Shown in pieces: positions 33,735 through 43,200 of a stretch of DNA of 64,000 nucleotides (positions are counted from its first letter, which is position 1; each line of letters starts with the position of its first letter). Source of the DNA: QHXQ01 sp045807745 (GTDB taxonomy: Bacteria; Acidobacteriota; Blastocatellia; Pyrinomonadales; Pyrinomonadaceae). The notes beneath the pieces were generated by a model. That model saw only the letters and a list, made by a program, of their open reading frames with translations, was not told the origin of the DNA and ran no database searches. Location of the stretch: contig JBJMGT010000023.1 in the NCBI GenBank assembly GCA_045807745.1, positions 1 to 64,000 on the forward strand, given 5' to 3'. The position numbers were made by a program, and so were the translations under genes.

Positions 33735-33755
33735 GCAGAGCATTGACGGCTCTGC
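33735..33755 (+). other. leader hairpin GCAGAGC/GCTCTGC
   Basis: Perfect 7-bp stem (33735-33741 with 33749-33755) and 7-nt loop in the leader of the TonB receptor gene, with no T tract. Structural or regulatory role unknown. Confidence 0.4.
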
Positions 33756-33805
33756 GCCTTCGTGCATAAGAGCTTCAAGACCCACTGTTCCTTTAAATGA
33801 CTATT

Positions 33806-33823
33806 GACGTGACAACGTCAAAG
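33806..33823 (+). promoter_or_regulatory. TTGACGT-gaca-ACGTCAA palindrome next to ribosome site
   Basis: Perfect 7-bp arms with 4-nt spacer end directly at the AGGAGGA ribosome-binding site (824-830 of 33k) of the TonB receptor gene. It could be an operator or, in RNA, a hairpin that affects ribosome access. Inference from sequence only. Confidence 0.45.
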
Positions 33824-33833
33824 GAGGATTAGA

Positions 33834-36800
33834 ATGAGATCACTGTTAGAGCGATTGGGCAGGGTGCTCGCGAGCGTAATCGCCACCCTGACCATGTGCG
33901 TCGCGGTTTCGGTCGTCGCGTTCGCGCAGACCGAGACCGGGCAAATTTCGGGCAAGGTGGTTGACCAGAACGGCGCGGTAGTTGCGGGTGCCACTGTGAC
34001 AGCCAAGAACCTCGGCACCAGCGCCGAGCGCACCGTCACGGCCAGCGATGACGGTACCTACAACATCACCAACCTGCAACCCGGCCAATACAGCATCACA
34101 GCTACGGGCACGGGTTTCCAGCCCGGCACACAGCGCGCTGAGGTGACGACCGGCGGTCGTCTGACGCTCGACATCCCGCTCGGCGTGGCGGCGGTGGGCG
34201 CGGAGGTGACAGTGGTAGCCGGCGAGGGCGGTGTTGAGATCAACACCCAGACGCAGGAGGTTGGCAACGTCGTCTCTGCCACACAACTCCGCGAGTTGCC
34301 GACCCTGACCCGCAACCCGTATGACCTCGTCGCCATCTCCGGCAACGTCAACCCGGATAACGCATCAGGGCGCGGCACCGGCTTTTCGATCAACGGACAG
34401 CGTTCGGCCTCGACCAGCATCCTGCTGGACGGCGGCGAGAACGTTGACAACTTCACGGCGACCGTCGGCCAGAGCGTCCCGCTCGACGCCGTCGGCGAGT
34501 TCCGCGTCATCACGTCGAACTTCTCCGCCGAGTACGGGCGCGCTTCGGGCGGCATCGTGAACGTCTCAACCCGCCCCGGCACGAACGACTATCACGGCAC
34601 GCTCTACGAGTTCAACCGCGTCTCGCGCTTGGCCTCGGCCGGCTTCGACAACAACGCGCGCAGCACTCCGAAGGCCCTGTTCACGCGCAACCAGTTCGGC
34701 TACTCCTTCGGCGGCCGCATCGTCAGAGACAAGCTGTTCTTCTTCAATTCGACCGAGTGGACGCGCGTGCGCAGCACCGCCTCTGTCAACCGCTTGGTTG
34801 TGACTCCGGAACTGATCGCCGCCGCGAATGCACGGACGCAAGCCATCTTCACCGGCCAGTCACTGGCAGGCACGCCGACCGGAACATTTTTCACCGTCGG
34901 TAATGTCTGCACGGGCCTCGGCCTTGGCGTCGGCGCTTTCTGTAGCCTGCCCGCCAGCACGCCCGCCCTGCGCGAGGTGCGCCAACTGATTCCGATAGAC
35001 GCGGGTGCCGGCTCGCCGCAGAACACCTACTCGACGACGACCCGCATCGACTATAACCTAAGCGACAAGACGCAGGTCTACGGCCGTTACGCCATTGAGC
35101 ACTCGCTCTTCTTTGTGGGTTCGAATGGCAACAGCCCGTACGCCGGGTTCAACACCGGCGCGAACACCTTCAACCAGAATGCGATCGTGAACCTGACGCA
35201 CACGTTCACGCCGAACCTCGTCTCGCAAAGTAAGCTCGTCTTCAACCGCTTGAACCAACTTCAGCCCCTCGGCGACAAGCCCGTTCAGCCGACCTTCTTC
35301 TTCCGCAACAACGTAGTAGCCACCTTCCAGGGGCGCAGAATCGCTCTGCCCGGCTACCTGCCCTTTAGCCCCGGCAGCGCCATCCCGTTCGGCGGCCCGC
35401 AGAACGTCGGCCAAGTCTATGAGGACCTGAACTGGACGCGGGGCAAACACACCCTCCGCTTCGGCGGGACCTTTGTCTACATTCAGGACAATCGCTCGTT
35501 CGGGGCCTTCCAGAACGCCGTCGCCGCCTTCGGCACGACGAGCTATACCACCGGGTTCAATAACTTCGTCCTCGGCAATCTGCGTCGCCTCCAGGTGGCA
35601 ATCGACCCGCAGGGACGAACCGCGCCCGGTCAGACCGTCACCCTGCCTGTCTCAGCGCCGCTGTTCAGCCGCAGCAACCGCTACAAGGAGACGGCCGTCT
35701 ACATCAACGACTCTTGGCGCGTGAACTCGCGGGTGACCGCGAACCTCGGGCTGCGCTACGAGTACTACGGCGTGCAGAAGAACAAGGTCCCGGCGCTCGA
35801 CTCGAACTTCTACTACGGCTCAGGCTCGACGCCGCAGGAGCAGGTTCGCAACGGCCAAATCTTCGTCGCCCAGAATAGCCCGGTCGGCGGGCTGTGGGCC
35901 CCGGACAAGAACAACTTCGCGCCGCGCCTCGGTCTCGCTTGGGACATCAAGGGCGATGGCAAGATGAGCCTGCGCGGCGGCTACGGCGTCGCCTACGAGC
36001 GCAACTTCGGGAACGTTACTTTTAACGTCATCCAGAACGCGCCTGCTTACGCGGTCGTGACCATCGATCCCGGTTCCGCCACCTTCCCGACCCTCCCGGT
36101 TTCGACCAGCAACTTCGGCCCGCTGGCCGGCGCAAGCGGCACCATAGCCCTGCCCGGACTGCTCAACGTGCGGCACGTTAACGAGCACATCAAGAACGCC
36201 TACGCACACTTCTGGAGCGCCTCGTTCGAGGACGAGATCTTCAACCGCACGATCGCTTCAGTCGAATATTCCGGCTCGGCCGGTCGTAGCCTCTACGACC
36301 TGACCAACGACAACCGGTTTGGCTCGGGCTGCTTCTATCTCGGCGCGAGCGAGTGCTTCACCGCCGCGAACCCGAACGGGTTGCTGAATACCAAGTACTA
36401 CCCGCTCAACACGCGCGGCAACAAGGGCTTCTCGAACTACCACGCCCTGATCGCCTCGCTCGAGAGCAGCAACCTGCATAACCTCGGGCTACAGTTGACG
36501 GCCCGCTACACCTACTCGTCAACGAAGGACAACCTCAGTTCGACCTTCAGCGAGTCGGGCAATAACTTCAACCTCGGGTTCCTCGATCCGTTCAACCCGA
36601 AGCTCGACTACGGCTATGCGGACTTCGACGTGCGGCACCGTTTCTCCGGCAGCTTTAACTGGGACACGGGGACGCTCTGGCACCTGAACACCCACGAGAA
36701 CCACTTCGTCCGGCATGCGCTGGGTGGCTGGACGCTGACCGGCATCGTCAACCTGCGGACGGGCCAGCCCTTCACGATCTTCGATTGCACGAACGCGGCC

Positions 36801-37223
36801 GCAGAGGTCTGCCCGCGCCTCGTGCCGACGGCCAGCATTCCGTCCCGGGTCAACAGCAATCCGCCGGGCACGGGCCAGCCCAATGAGTTCAACCTCATTG
36901 ACTTGACCCAGCAGACGCCCGGCAACTTCTCCGTCAACTTACCGAACTTCGGGGCGATTAGTGAGTTCGGGCCGTTCCCGGCCAACATGACGAAGCGCAA
37001 CGCTTTCCGCGGCCCCGGCTTCTGGAACGTTGACTTCGGCGTGTACAAGAACATCGGGATCACCGAGGGCACGCACTTGCAGTTGCGCGCTGAGATGTAC
37101 AACGTCTTCAACCACGCCAACATGTTCGTTGACGGGGCGTCGGCGGAAGTCAATGAGGGCCTCATCAGAGGCTTCAAGGACGGCCGCCGCAACGTTCAAC
37201 TTGCCCTTAAGTTCATCTTCTAA
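33834..37223 (+). CDS. TonB-dependent receptor, Oar-like with CarbR domain
   Basis: 1129 residues with signal peptide ending VVAFAQ (about residue 32). Residues about 37-120 are a carboxypeptidase-regulatory-like beta domain (GQISGKVVDQNGAVVAGATVTAKN in part), followed by a plug with GGIVNVSTRPGTNDYHGTLYEF and a large outer-membrane barrel ending KFIF with terminal Phe. Oar-like receptors of this build are typical of Acidobacteriota; substrates are mostly unknown, and carbohydrate or peptide uptake is common. Strong AGGAGG ribosome site and a good terminator follow. A second receptor lies at 40220-43468. Confidence 0.93.
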   Translation: MRSLLERLGRVLASVIATLTMCVAVSVVAFAQTETGQISGKVVDQNGAVVAGATVTAKNLGTSAERTVTASDDGTYNITNLQPGQYSITATGTGFQPGTQRAEVTTGGRLTLDIPLGVAAVGAEVTVVAGEGGVEINTQTQEVGNVVSATQLRELPTLTRNPYDLVAISGNVNPDNASGRGTGFSINGQRSASTSILLDGGENVDNFTATVGQSVPLDAVGEFRVITSNFSAEYGRASGGIVNVSTRPGTNDYHGTLYEFNRVSRLASAGFDNNARSTPKALFTRNQFGYSFGGRIVRDKLFFFNSTEWTRVRSTASVNRLVVTPELIAAANARTQAIFTGQSLAGTPTGTFFTVGNVCTGLGLGVGAFCSLPASTPALREVRQLIPIDAGAGSPQNTYSTTTRIDYNLSDKTQVYGRYAIEHSLFFVGSNGNSPYAGFNTGANTFNQNAIVNLTHTFTPNLVSQSKLVFNRLNQLQPLGDKPVQPTFFFRNNVVATFQGRRIALPGYLPFSPGSAIPFGGPQNVGQVYEDLNWTRGKHTLRFGGTFVYIQDNRSFGAFQNAVAAFGTTSYTTGFNNFVLGNLRRLQVAIDPQGRTAPGQTVTLPVSAPLFSRSNRYKETAVYINDSWRVNSRVTANLGLRYEYYGVQKNKVPALDSNFYYGSGSTPQEQVRNGQIFVAQNSPVGGLWAPDKNNFAPRLGLAWDIKGDGKMSLRGGYGVAYERNFGNVTFNVIQNAPAYAVVTIDPGSATFPTLPVSTSNFGPLAGASGTIALPGLLNVRHVNEHIKNAYAHFWSASFEDEIFNRTIASVEYSGSAGRSLYDLTNDNRFGSGCFYLGASECFTAANPNGLLNTKYYPLNTRGNKGFSNYHALIASLESSNLHNLGLQLTARYTYSSTKDNLSSTFSESGNNFNLGFLDPFNPKLDYGYADFDVRHRFSGSFNWDTGTLWHLNTHENHFVRHALGGWTLTGIVNLRTGQPFTIFDCTNAAAEVCPRLVPTASIPSRVNSNPPGTGQPNEFNLIDLTQQTPGNFSVNLPNFGAISEFGPFPANMTKRNAFRGPGFWNVDFGVYKNIGITEGTHLQLRAEMYNVFNHANMFVDGASAEVNEGLIRGFKDGRRNVQLALKFIF

Positions 37224-37250
37224 CGAGGATGTGCTAACGCACAGCTTTCA

Positions 37251-37281
37251 GGGAGAGTCTTCGGACTCTCCCTTTTTTTTT
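37251..37281 (+). terminator. Rho-independent terminator of TonB receptor gene
   Basis: GGGAGAGTC-ttcg-GACTCTCCC: perfect 9-bp stem with a stable UUCG loop followed by nine T. It lies 28 bp after the receptor stop. Confidence 0.95.
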
Positions 37282-37348
37282 GCGTCACGGCCTAACGTGC
37301 GCCATCAAATGTGAAAGGGTTTCGATAGTGGGTCAGTTCGATCTCAAA

Positions 37349-37442
37349 CTCACCGCAGAGACGCAGAGGACGCAAAGAAAGCGCAGAGAGTTGCATGCTT
37401 GTCTCTGCGCCCCCTCTGCGTCCTTTGCGTCTCTGCGGTGAG
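37349..37442. repeat. long CTCACCGCAGAGACGC hairpin
   Basis: Arms of about 41 nt with a few mismatches around a short spacer, starting CTCACCGCAGAGACGCAG at 37349 and ending with the complement at 37442. Part of the dispersed GCAGAG/GCGTCTTTGCG repeat family. The 314-bp gap 37224-37537 otherwise holds the terminator and no gene. Confidence 0.75.
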
Positions 37443-37537
37443 TTATGCGCTGAACATCTGTGCTCATATTTCAAACTGATCCATCACTGAGGAGCGCCGC
37501 AGGCGGAAGGGCTTGGCGAGAGAGCAGTCCGATCGCC

Positions 37538-38347
37538 TTACTGAAACATGGCTGGGTCGATCTTGATGTTGTGCTGGTACTCGGTGATGGTGCCAGTGAT
37601 GGTGCCGGTAGCCCGCTGGCGCAAGATCGGAGCCGTCAGCACCTGCTCGAACTTAAAGGGGAGCTTCACGCCGTCCACGACGCGGAAGTCCGAGGTCTCG
37701 ATGTAGAAGTCCACAGTCAATTCGCTGCCGCCCTGATTGACCACATCGTTTGTGAACGTGCCCAGTTGGCTTGAGACAGACGCCTTCCCGTAATCGGTGC
37801 GCACCCACATGAAAGTCTCCGTGTCGAAGTAGAGTTTCATGAGCGAGCCTTTGGGGGGCTTGACTTGCACGACGTAAGCCGGCCGCCCGTTGACCTTCTT
37901 CGTGCCTTTGGCCTCCAGCTTGAGCGCGGCTGGCGCGCTCGTTATGAGCAAGTTGTAGAGCGAGATGCTATTGAACATCAGACCCGATGCCAGCATCTCC
38001 TGATATTTGTCCGTCAAGGTGGAGACTTGGCGCGGGAGGGCGGGCCGGATGAAGGCCGTGCCTCCGTCGTAGATCATGTGCAGGGAGTAATCGCGGAAGC
38101 CATAGAAGACAGAGAGGCGGTTCGGAGCCTCGGACATGACCGCCAACTTGCCCTCGGGTTCGCTCTCCTTCTTGATCGTGCCGAGGGCGACGCGCGTCTT
38201 AAACTTCGCCAGTGCGGCCCGGCCACCGACCGCTTCGAGATGCTTGTTAATGATCTGGTCGGCAGTCAACTGATCGTCGGCCGCCAAAACGTTTGTCGCG
38301 CAGACGCATAGCAAGAGCAAGAGACAGATAAGGGGCTGGCGTTTCAT
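37538..38347 (-). CDS. LolA-like (outer membrane lipoprotein-sorting-like) protein
   Basis: 269 residues with signal peptide MKRQPLICLLLLLCVCATNVLA. The body, QLTADQIINKHLEAVGGRAALAKF at its start, then GTAFIRPALP, VNGRPAYVVQVKPP, LYFDTETFMWVRTDY and VDGVKLPFKFE, follows the acidobacterial LolA-fold proteins often annotated as outer-membrane lipoprotein-sorting proteins. The fold holds lipid chains; the real ligand is unknown. It lies alone on the minus strand between two plus-strand receptor modules and inside the possible cassette ends. Confidence 0.8.
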   Translation of the reverse strand: MKRQPLICLLLLLCVCATNVLAADDQLTADQIINKHLEAVGGRAALAKFKTRVALGTIKKESEPEGKLAVMSEAPNRLSVFYGFRDYSLHMIYDGGTAFIRPALPRQVSTLTDKYQEMLASGLMFNSISLYNLLITSAPAALKLEAKGTKKVNGRPAYVVQVKPPKGSLMKLYFDTETFMWVRTDYGKASVSSQLGTFTNDVVNQGGSELTVDFYIETSDFRVVDGVKLPFKFEQVLTAPILRQRATGTITGTITEYQHNIKIDPAMFQ

Positions 38348-38424
38348 AAACTAATCTCCAGATTTGAGTTGACTTTGTCCGAGAGAGACGCCGGAGAGCA
38401 TAGCATGTGGGATCGCTTTAGATA

Positions 38425-38462
38425 CAGAGGGCACAGAGAAAGACAAGCCTCTGTGCGCTCTG
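38425..38462. repeat. CAGAGGGCACAGAG hairpin
   Basis: Arms 38425-38438 and 38449-38462 match at 13 of 14 positions around 10 nt. It occupies the 311-bp gap 38348-38658, which also holds the GGTAGTGGGTCA end and the promoter-like palindrome at 38564, but no gene. Confidence 0.65.
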
Positions 38463-38563
38463 TGTCTGCGGTGGTGAACCGCCCTGCTCGTTGATCCTCA
38501 ACTCAAACTGACCCACTACCTCGCAGTCCATGGCAAAAAGACTGTGCCGCCGCGCGCTGCCTG

Positions 38564-38578
38564 CGCTATAATATAGCG
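38564..38578 (+). promoter_or_regulatory. palindromic -10 box CGCTATA-A-TATAGCG
   Basis: A perfect 7+1+7 palindrome that includes TATAAT, about 80 bp before the start of the CarbR-TPR gene. Overlap of a -10 box with a palindrome suggests an operator or simply a symmetrical promoter. A weak GACTGTG lies upstream; no clear -35. Confidence 0.45.
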
Positions 38579-38658
38579 TAGTGCTCAACCTCTCTTTTCG
38601 TGGCAGGCTTTGACATGCAGTCCCCAAGGATCGTCCGCAGCTAAGGAGTAGTTCCGCC

Positions 38659-39729
38659 ATGCTGTCCCTAGTGTTCGAGATCGGCGCGCGGCGGTGCGCC
38701 CGGTTGATTCTTTTCGCAACTCTCAGCCTGATCATTACGACCGTTTCCGCCCGCGCGCAGATCGGGGCTATCGACTCCGACCCGACCCAAGCTATCGGCA
38801 CGCGTGTGAGCGCGCGTAACACCATCCAAGGGTTCGTCACGCTACCCACAGGGGCCCGCTTGAACGCGCGGGTGAAGGTGCGGATCGTCGGGAACACGGG
38901 CGGCAGCCTCTTTACCATGACGGACGAAGACGGCGCGTTCATCTTTCCACGGCTGGCGGGCGGAACCTACTATGTCACGGTCAGCGCTGGTGAAGAGTAT
39001 GAACCCGCGACCGAGATAGTAGATGTCTTCGACTCAGGGACGAGAGGCGGGAGCACACAAACCATCTATATCCAACTACGCTTCAAGAAGAGCGCGACCG
39101 AGAAGGCTGGGACGTTCGACGCCGCGCTGGCCGGCGTGCCGAAAGCGGCGCTGAAGCAGTATGACAAAGGACTTAAGGCAGCGCAGGTAAGCGACAACAA
39201 AAAGGCCGTCGAGGCATTCAAAAATGCTATCGAGTTGTATCCGGACTTCATGCTCGCCTACAACGCGTTGGGCCTTCAGTATCTGCGGCTCAACGACTTG
39301 ACCGCCGCTGCGGAGGCGCTGCGTGCGGCCCTCCGGCTCGCGCCCGACAACTTTACGCCGCTGCTCAATTACGGCGTCGTGCTCTTTTACCAAAAGGAGC
39401 ACGCAGCGGCGGCGGCCCAGTTTCGCCAGGCCCTGAAGCAGCGCGACAGCTCGGCCGGCGCGCACTTTTTTCTAGCCCGGACACTGATCAAGCTCGGTCA
39501 GTATCAAGAGGCAGAAAAGGAGTTTCAGCAGACCATCCAAATTGGCGGGGGCGAGGCCGACGAGTCCTACCGGTATCTCGGCGGCATATATAAGGAGCTA
39601 GGCGACAACGCCCGCGCCATCGCCGCGCTGGAGAAGTACCTAAGTCTTGAACCGAAGACTAAGGACGCCGACAGCATCCGAGAAATCATTAAAGAACTGC
39701 GTAACCAACCGGCCACGACGCCGAAGTAA
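38659..39729 (+). CDS. secreted CarbR-TPR protein
   Basis: 356 residues, ATG with AAGGAG 13 nt upstream. Signal peptide ends VSARAQ near residue 34. Residues about 50-130 are a carboxypeptidase-regulatory-like domain (NTIQGFVTLPTGARLNARVKVR, then GAFIFPRLAGGTYYVTVSA), and about 155-350 hold five to six TPR motifs (DFMLAYNALGLQYLRLNDLTAAAEALRAALRLAPDN in part). Probably periplasmic, scaffolding protein contacts. Same architecture as the protein at 43621-44625; each is paired with a TonB receptor, so a role in the receptor system is likely. Confidence 0.85.
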   Translation: MLSLVFEIGARRCARLILFATLSLIITTVSARAQIGAIDSDPTQAIGTRVSARNTIQGFVTLPTGARLNARVKVRIVGNTGGSLFTMTDEDGAFIFPRLAGGTYYVTVSAGEEYEPATEIVDVFDSGTRGGSTQTIYIQLRFKKSATEKAGTFDAALAGVPKAALKQYDKGLKAAQVSDNKKAVEAFKNAIELYPDFMLAYNALGLQYLRLNDLTAAAEALRAALRLAPDNFTPLLNYGVVLFYQKEHAAAAAQFRQALKQRDSSAGAHFFLARTLIKLGQYQEAEKEFQQTIQIGGGEADESYRYLGGIYKELGDNARAIAALEKYLSLEPKTKDADSIREIIKELRNQPATTPK

Positions 39730-39760
39730 GCTGGCTGAATCAGACACCAAAGTCTGTAAC

Positions 39761-39783
39761 CTGCTAGCGCCTTGCGCTAGCAG
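39761..39783 (+). other. hairpin CTGCTAGCGC-ctt-GCGCTAGCAG
   Basis: Perfect 10-bp stem with a 3-nt loop, 32 bp after the CarbR-TPR stop, without a T tract. It may be a Rho-dependent or imperfect terminator. Confidence 0.5.
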
Positions 39784-40160
39784 CGCAGTCCGCCAGCGGC
39801 AGCCCGTACTCCACACGCGCAGACATCTACCACGCGCGCTGGCCAGCGCGACCTCTACTGCTCCGCGCGCTTCCGGCCGCCCCCCGCGCCGATAAGGTTG
39901 AGCCAGTGCCAATTGACCACCTTTAAGCGCCTTAAACTTCATGTCTGTTCGACTTTGCCTCCTCGGCGGCGCTCGTCAGCGCTTGCATGAAATTTACGAA
40001 TTTTTGGATAAAAGGCTGAAATCTCGGATGCCCAGCCCCGGCTGGGGCCCGGAAAGCTAGTCTTATCAAAGCATTTATGTGCCCGCGCGCTTATGGCATT
40101 GACATTGCCTATGTCCAGGTCCGGTGAGCCTATTCCGTAATCACAAACAAACGGACTCTC
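39784..40160. other. intergenic stretch without a gene
   Basis: Part of the 490-bp gap 39730-40219. The left part is GC-rich and in no convincing frame; the right part (from about 39930) is AT-richer and includes TTGACA at 40099-40104 without a clear -10 partner. Probably the promoter region of the second TonB receptor gene. Confidence 0.4.
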
Positions 40161-40185
40161 GGTAGCGTCGAACAGCGACGCTGCC
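40161..40185 (+). other. leader hairpin before second TonB receptor
   Basis: GGTAGCGTCG-aacag-CGACGCTGCC forms a 10-bp stem with one G-T pair, 35 bp before the ATG of the receptor. No T tract; possible mRNA 5' stabiliser or regulator-binding site. Confidence 0.45.
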
Positions 40186-40219
40186 GTAACGTCTTTTCTA
40201 CCTTAAGGAGATTAGTCTA

Positions 40220-43200
40220 ATGAAGAAAGTCTTATGGTTAGTCATGATGCTGTGCCTCGGGCTGAGTGCAACCTCGGCTCTGGCGCAGGATCGCGTGACC
40301 ACCGGCTCTATCGGTGGCACGTTAAAGGACGCCAATGGGGCTTCGATTCCCAATGCGACCGTGAGTGTCACGGGGCAGACGGGCACGAAGACCGCGACCT
40401 CTAATGACGAGGGCGTGTTTGAGGTGCAAGGCCTCATCCCCGGCTTCTATAGTGTCAAAGTTGAACAGACCGGCTTCAAGGTGGCCGAAGCCAAACAGAT
40501 TGAGGTCTTCGTCGGCAAAACGTCGACGTTGAACTTGACGCTCGAACCCGGTCTGGCGACTGAAGTCGTGCAGGTCACGGACGTGGCCGCAACCGACCTG
40601 TCCAGCACAGCCGTCGGGCAGAACCTGAGCAACTCGCTATTCAATAACATTCCCGTCCAGCGCAGCGTGACGAGCCTGTTCTATCTCTCGCCGGGCGCGT
40701 CCGATAGTCTCGGCGGCGGCAAGGACAACCCGTCCATCGCGGGCGGCTCGCCGCTCGATAACCTCTACATCGCGGACGGCGTGAACATCACCGATTCGGC
40801 CTTCGGCGGCATCGGCACCTTCACCCGCGTCTACGGCTCGCTCGGCACCGGCATCAACACCTCCTTCATCAAAGAAGTGCAGGTCAAGACCGGCGGCTTC
40901 GAGCCGCAGTACGGACAGGCGCAGGGTGGCATCGTGAACATCATCACCCAGTCGGGTGGTAACGACTATCACGGCGCGTTCTACGGCTACGCCCGCCCGA
41001 AGGCGTTCGAGGCCACGCGCCGCCAGCGCGATGCCTTCAGCACCAACAAGGTCGGCGAACTGCTCCACGAAGAGAACTACGACGTAGGCGCAGACTTCAG
41101 CGGCCCCGTCATCCCGTCGGTGAAGGACAAGCTGTTCTTCTTCGGCTCGTTCAACCCGACCGTCCGCCGCGAGATCGTCCAAGGCGCACAAGGTTCAGGG
41201 CTACGCACGCTCCTCGGCGAGCACGCGCGCCGCTTCCGGACGCTGAACTACTCCGCCAAGGTGGATTGGAACATCAGCCAGAGCCATGCGGTGGCCTTCT
41301 CGATCTTCGGCGACCCGACCAAGACGAACCTGACCTCGCATAACAACCTGAACATCGACAACACAACGGCGCAGAGTATCCTCGACTTCGGCACGCGCAA
41401 TATCTCGGCGCGCTACAACGGTGCGCTCTCGCCGACGTGGACGCTCAGTTCCTCGTTCAGCCAAGGCCGCACACGCTTCGACGAGTCGGGCTTCGCCGAC
41501 GTCTATCAGATCACCGATCTGACGCAGACGGGCGGCTTGGCCGGTCAGCGCGGCAGCTTCGTCGCGCAGGGGCTTGGCTTCTTCGAGCCGACCTTAAGCA
41601 AGACTTACCGGTTCACGGTCGACTCGACCAAGAACGTGACGTTGTGGGGTTCGCACACCTTCGGCATTGGCTATGCATATCAGCGCGCCTTCTACTCGGG
41701 TCGGCGTGATCGCAGCGGCCCGAAGACGCCAGTGCCAGCCACCAACGCGTTCGGCATTTCGACCGCGCTCCTCGGGGGCGGCGCGAGTGCCGCCATCGGG
41801 CAAGCAACGAACAACACCTTCTCGTTGCGGCTCGCGAACGCCGGCTGCACCCAGTGCCCGTTAATGAACGTGCCGGGGCTTGGCGACCGCCGGGTCTATC
41901 TCCTGAACGACCGCGGTGAGTTCGGCAACACGAGCTTCGGGACGCGCTCGAACTACAACGCCGGCTACATTCAGGACACGTGGCGCTTCAACAAGTACGT
42001 GACCGCTATCCTCGGCATCCGGACTGAGCAGGAACGCCTGATCGGCAGCCCGTCGACGGCTGGCGCGCGCGTCGGCTACAGCTTCACCGATCAATGGGCC
42101 CCGCGCCTCGGCGTGACCGTCGATCCGCTCGGTCAAGGCAAGACCAAGGTCTATTACAACTTTGGTCGCTTCTTCGAGTACATCCCGCTCGACTTGGCGG
42201 AGCGCTCGCTCTCGGCCGAGCAGGACTTCCGCAACGCGGAATTCGCCCCTGAGTTCACGGGCACGGGCACGAACAAGCGCGTCGTGATCAACCCGCTCAC
42301 GCATACAGTGAACCCGATCGTTGACGCGGCCCACCTCTTTAGCTGCGGCTCCGGCGCGCCCGGCTCGCCCCAGCAGAACTGCCGCGATGCCGGCTTCTAC
42401 CCGTCCACCGTTTCGACCTCGATCCAAAGCGCGGTCGCGATTCTGCCGGGCACGAAGCTGGGCTACTCGAATGAGAACCTGATCGGCTTCGAGCAGCAGT
42501 TCCCGCACAACTTCACGTTGTCCCTGCGCTATCAGGACAAGCGCATCAAACGCATCGTCGAGGACGCGGCGGTCGTGGCCCCTGAGTCGGCTGACTTCTT
42601 CGGTCAAGCCTACTTCATCGGCAACATCAACGGCCGACTCGACGCGGCGGTTAACCCGATCTCGCGCCACTTCACGCCGGGTGGCACGCCACCCGCCGAG
42701 TGCGACCCGAACTTGGTCAACTCCGACTTAGGCGTCTGCTACCTGACGTTAGGCAAGGGCGGCAAGCCCGCCGGCGATCTCGGTGCGGACGGTGTGCCGG
42801 ACGGCTTCCCCAACCCGGTGCACATCTACAAGGCGTTCGAGATCGAACTCAACAAGCGCTTCTCGAACAACTGGCAGTTGCTGTCGAACTGGCGCATCTC
42901 CTCTTTGCGCGGCAACTTTGAAGGCCACTTCCGCAACGACAACGGGCAGACCGATCCGGCCATCAGCTCGCTGTTCGACTTTACGGAAGGCGAGTTCAAC
43001 CTGCTAGGCGACCAGAACGCGGTCGGCCCGATCAACACGGACCGCACGCACATCGTCAACATCTACCCGACCTACTCGTTCAGCAAGGACGGCGGGTACT
43101 GGCCGCAGCTTCATGGCCTGACCCTCGGTCTCGGTCTGCACGGTGAGTCAGGTGTGCCGATCAACAAGTTCCTGGCGCACCCCATCTACTCTAACGCGGG

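Larger units (their letters stand above)
37324..38520. mobile_element. candidate gene cassette between inverted GRTAGTGGGTCAGTT ends
   Basis: The left end starts GATAGTGGGTCAGTTCGATC at 37324; the right end, read inwards from 38520, starts GGTAGTGGGTCAGTTTGAGT. Each is adjacent to a CAGAG-rich hairpin (37349-37442, 38425-38462). The enclosed gene is a LolA-like protein. The outer 12 bases match the ends of the decayed element at 3515-4087. No transposase is present, so this could be a non-autonomous unit or two separate repeats placed by chance. Confidence 0.4.
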
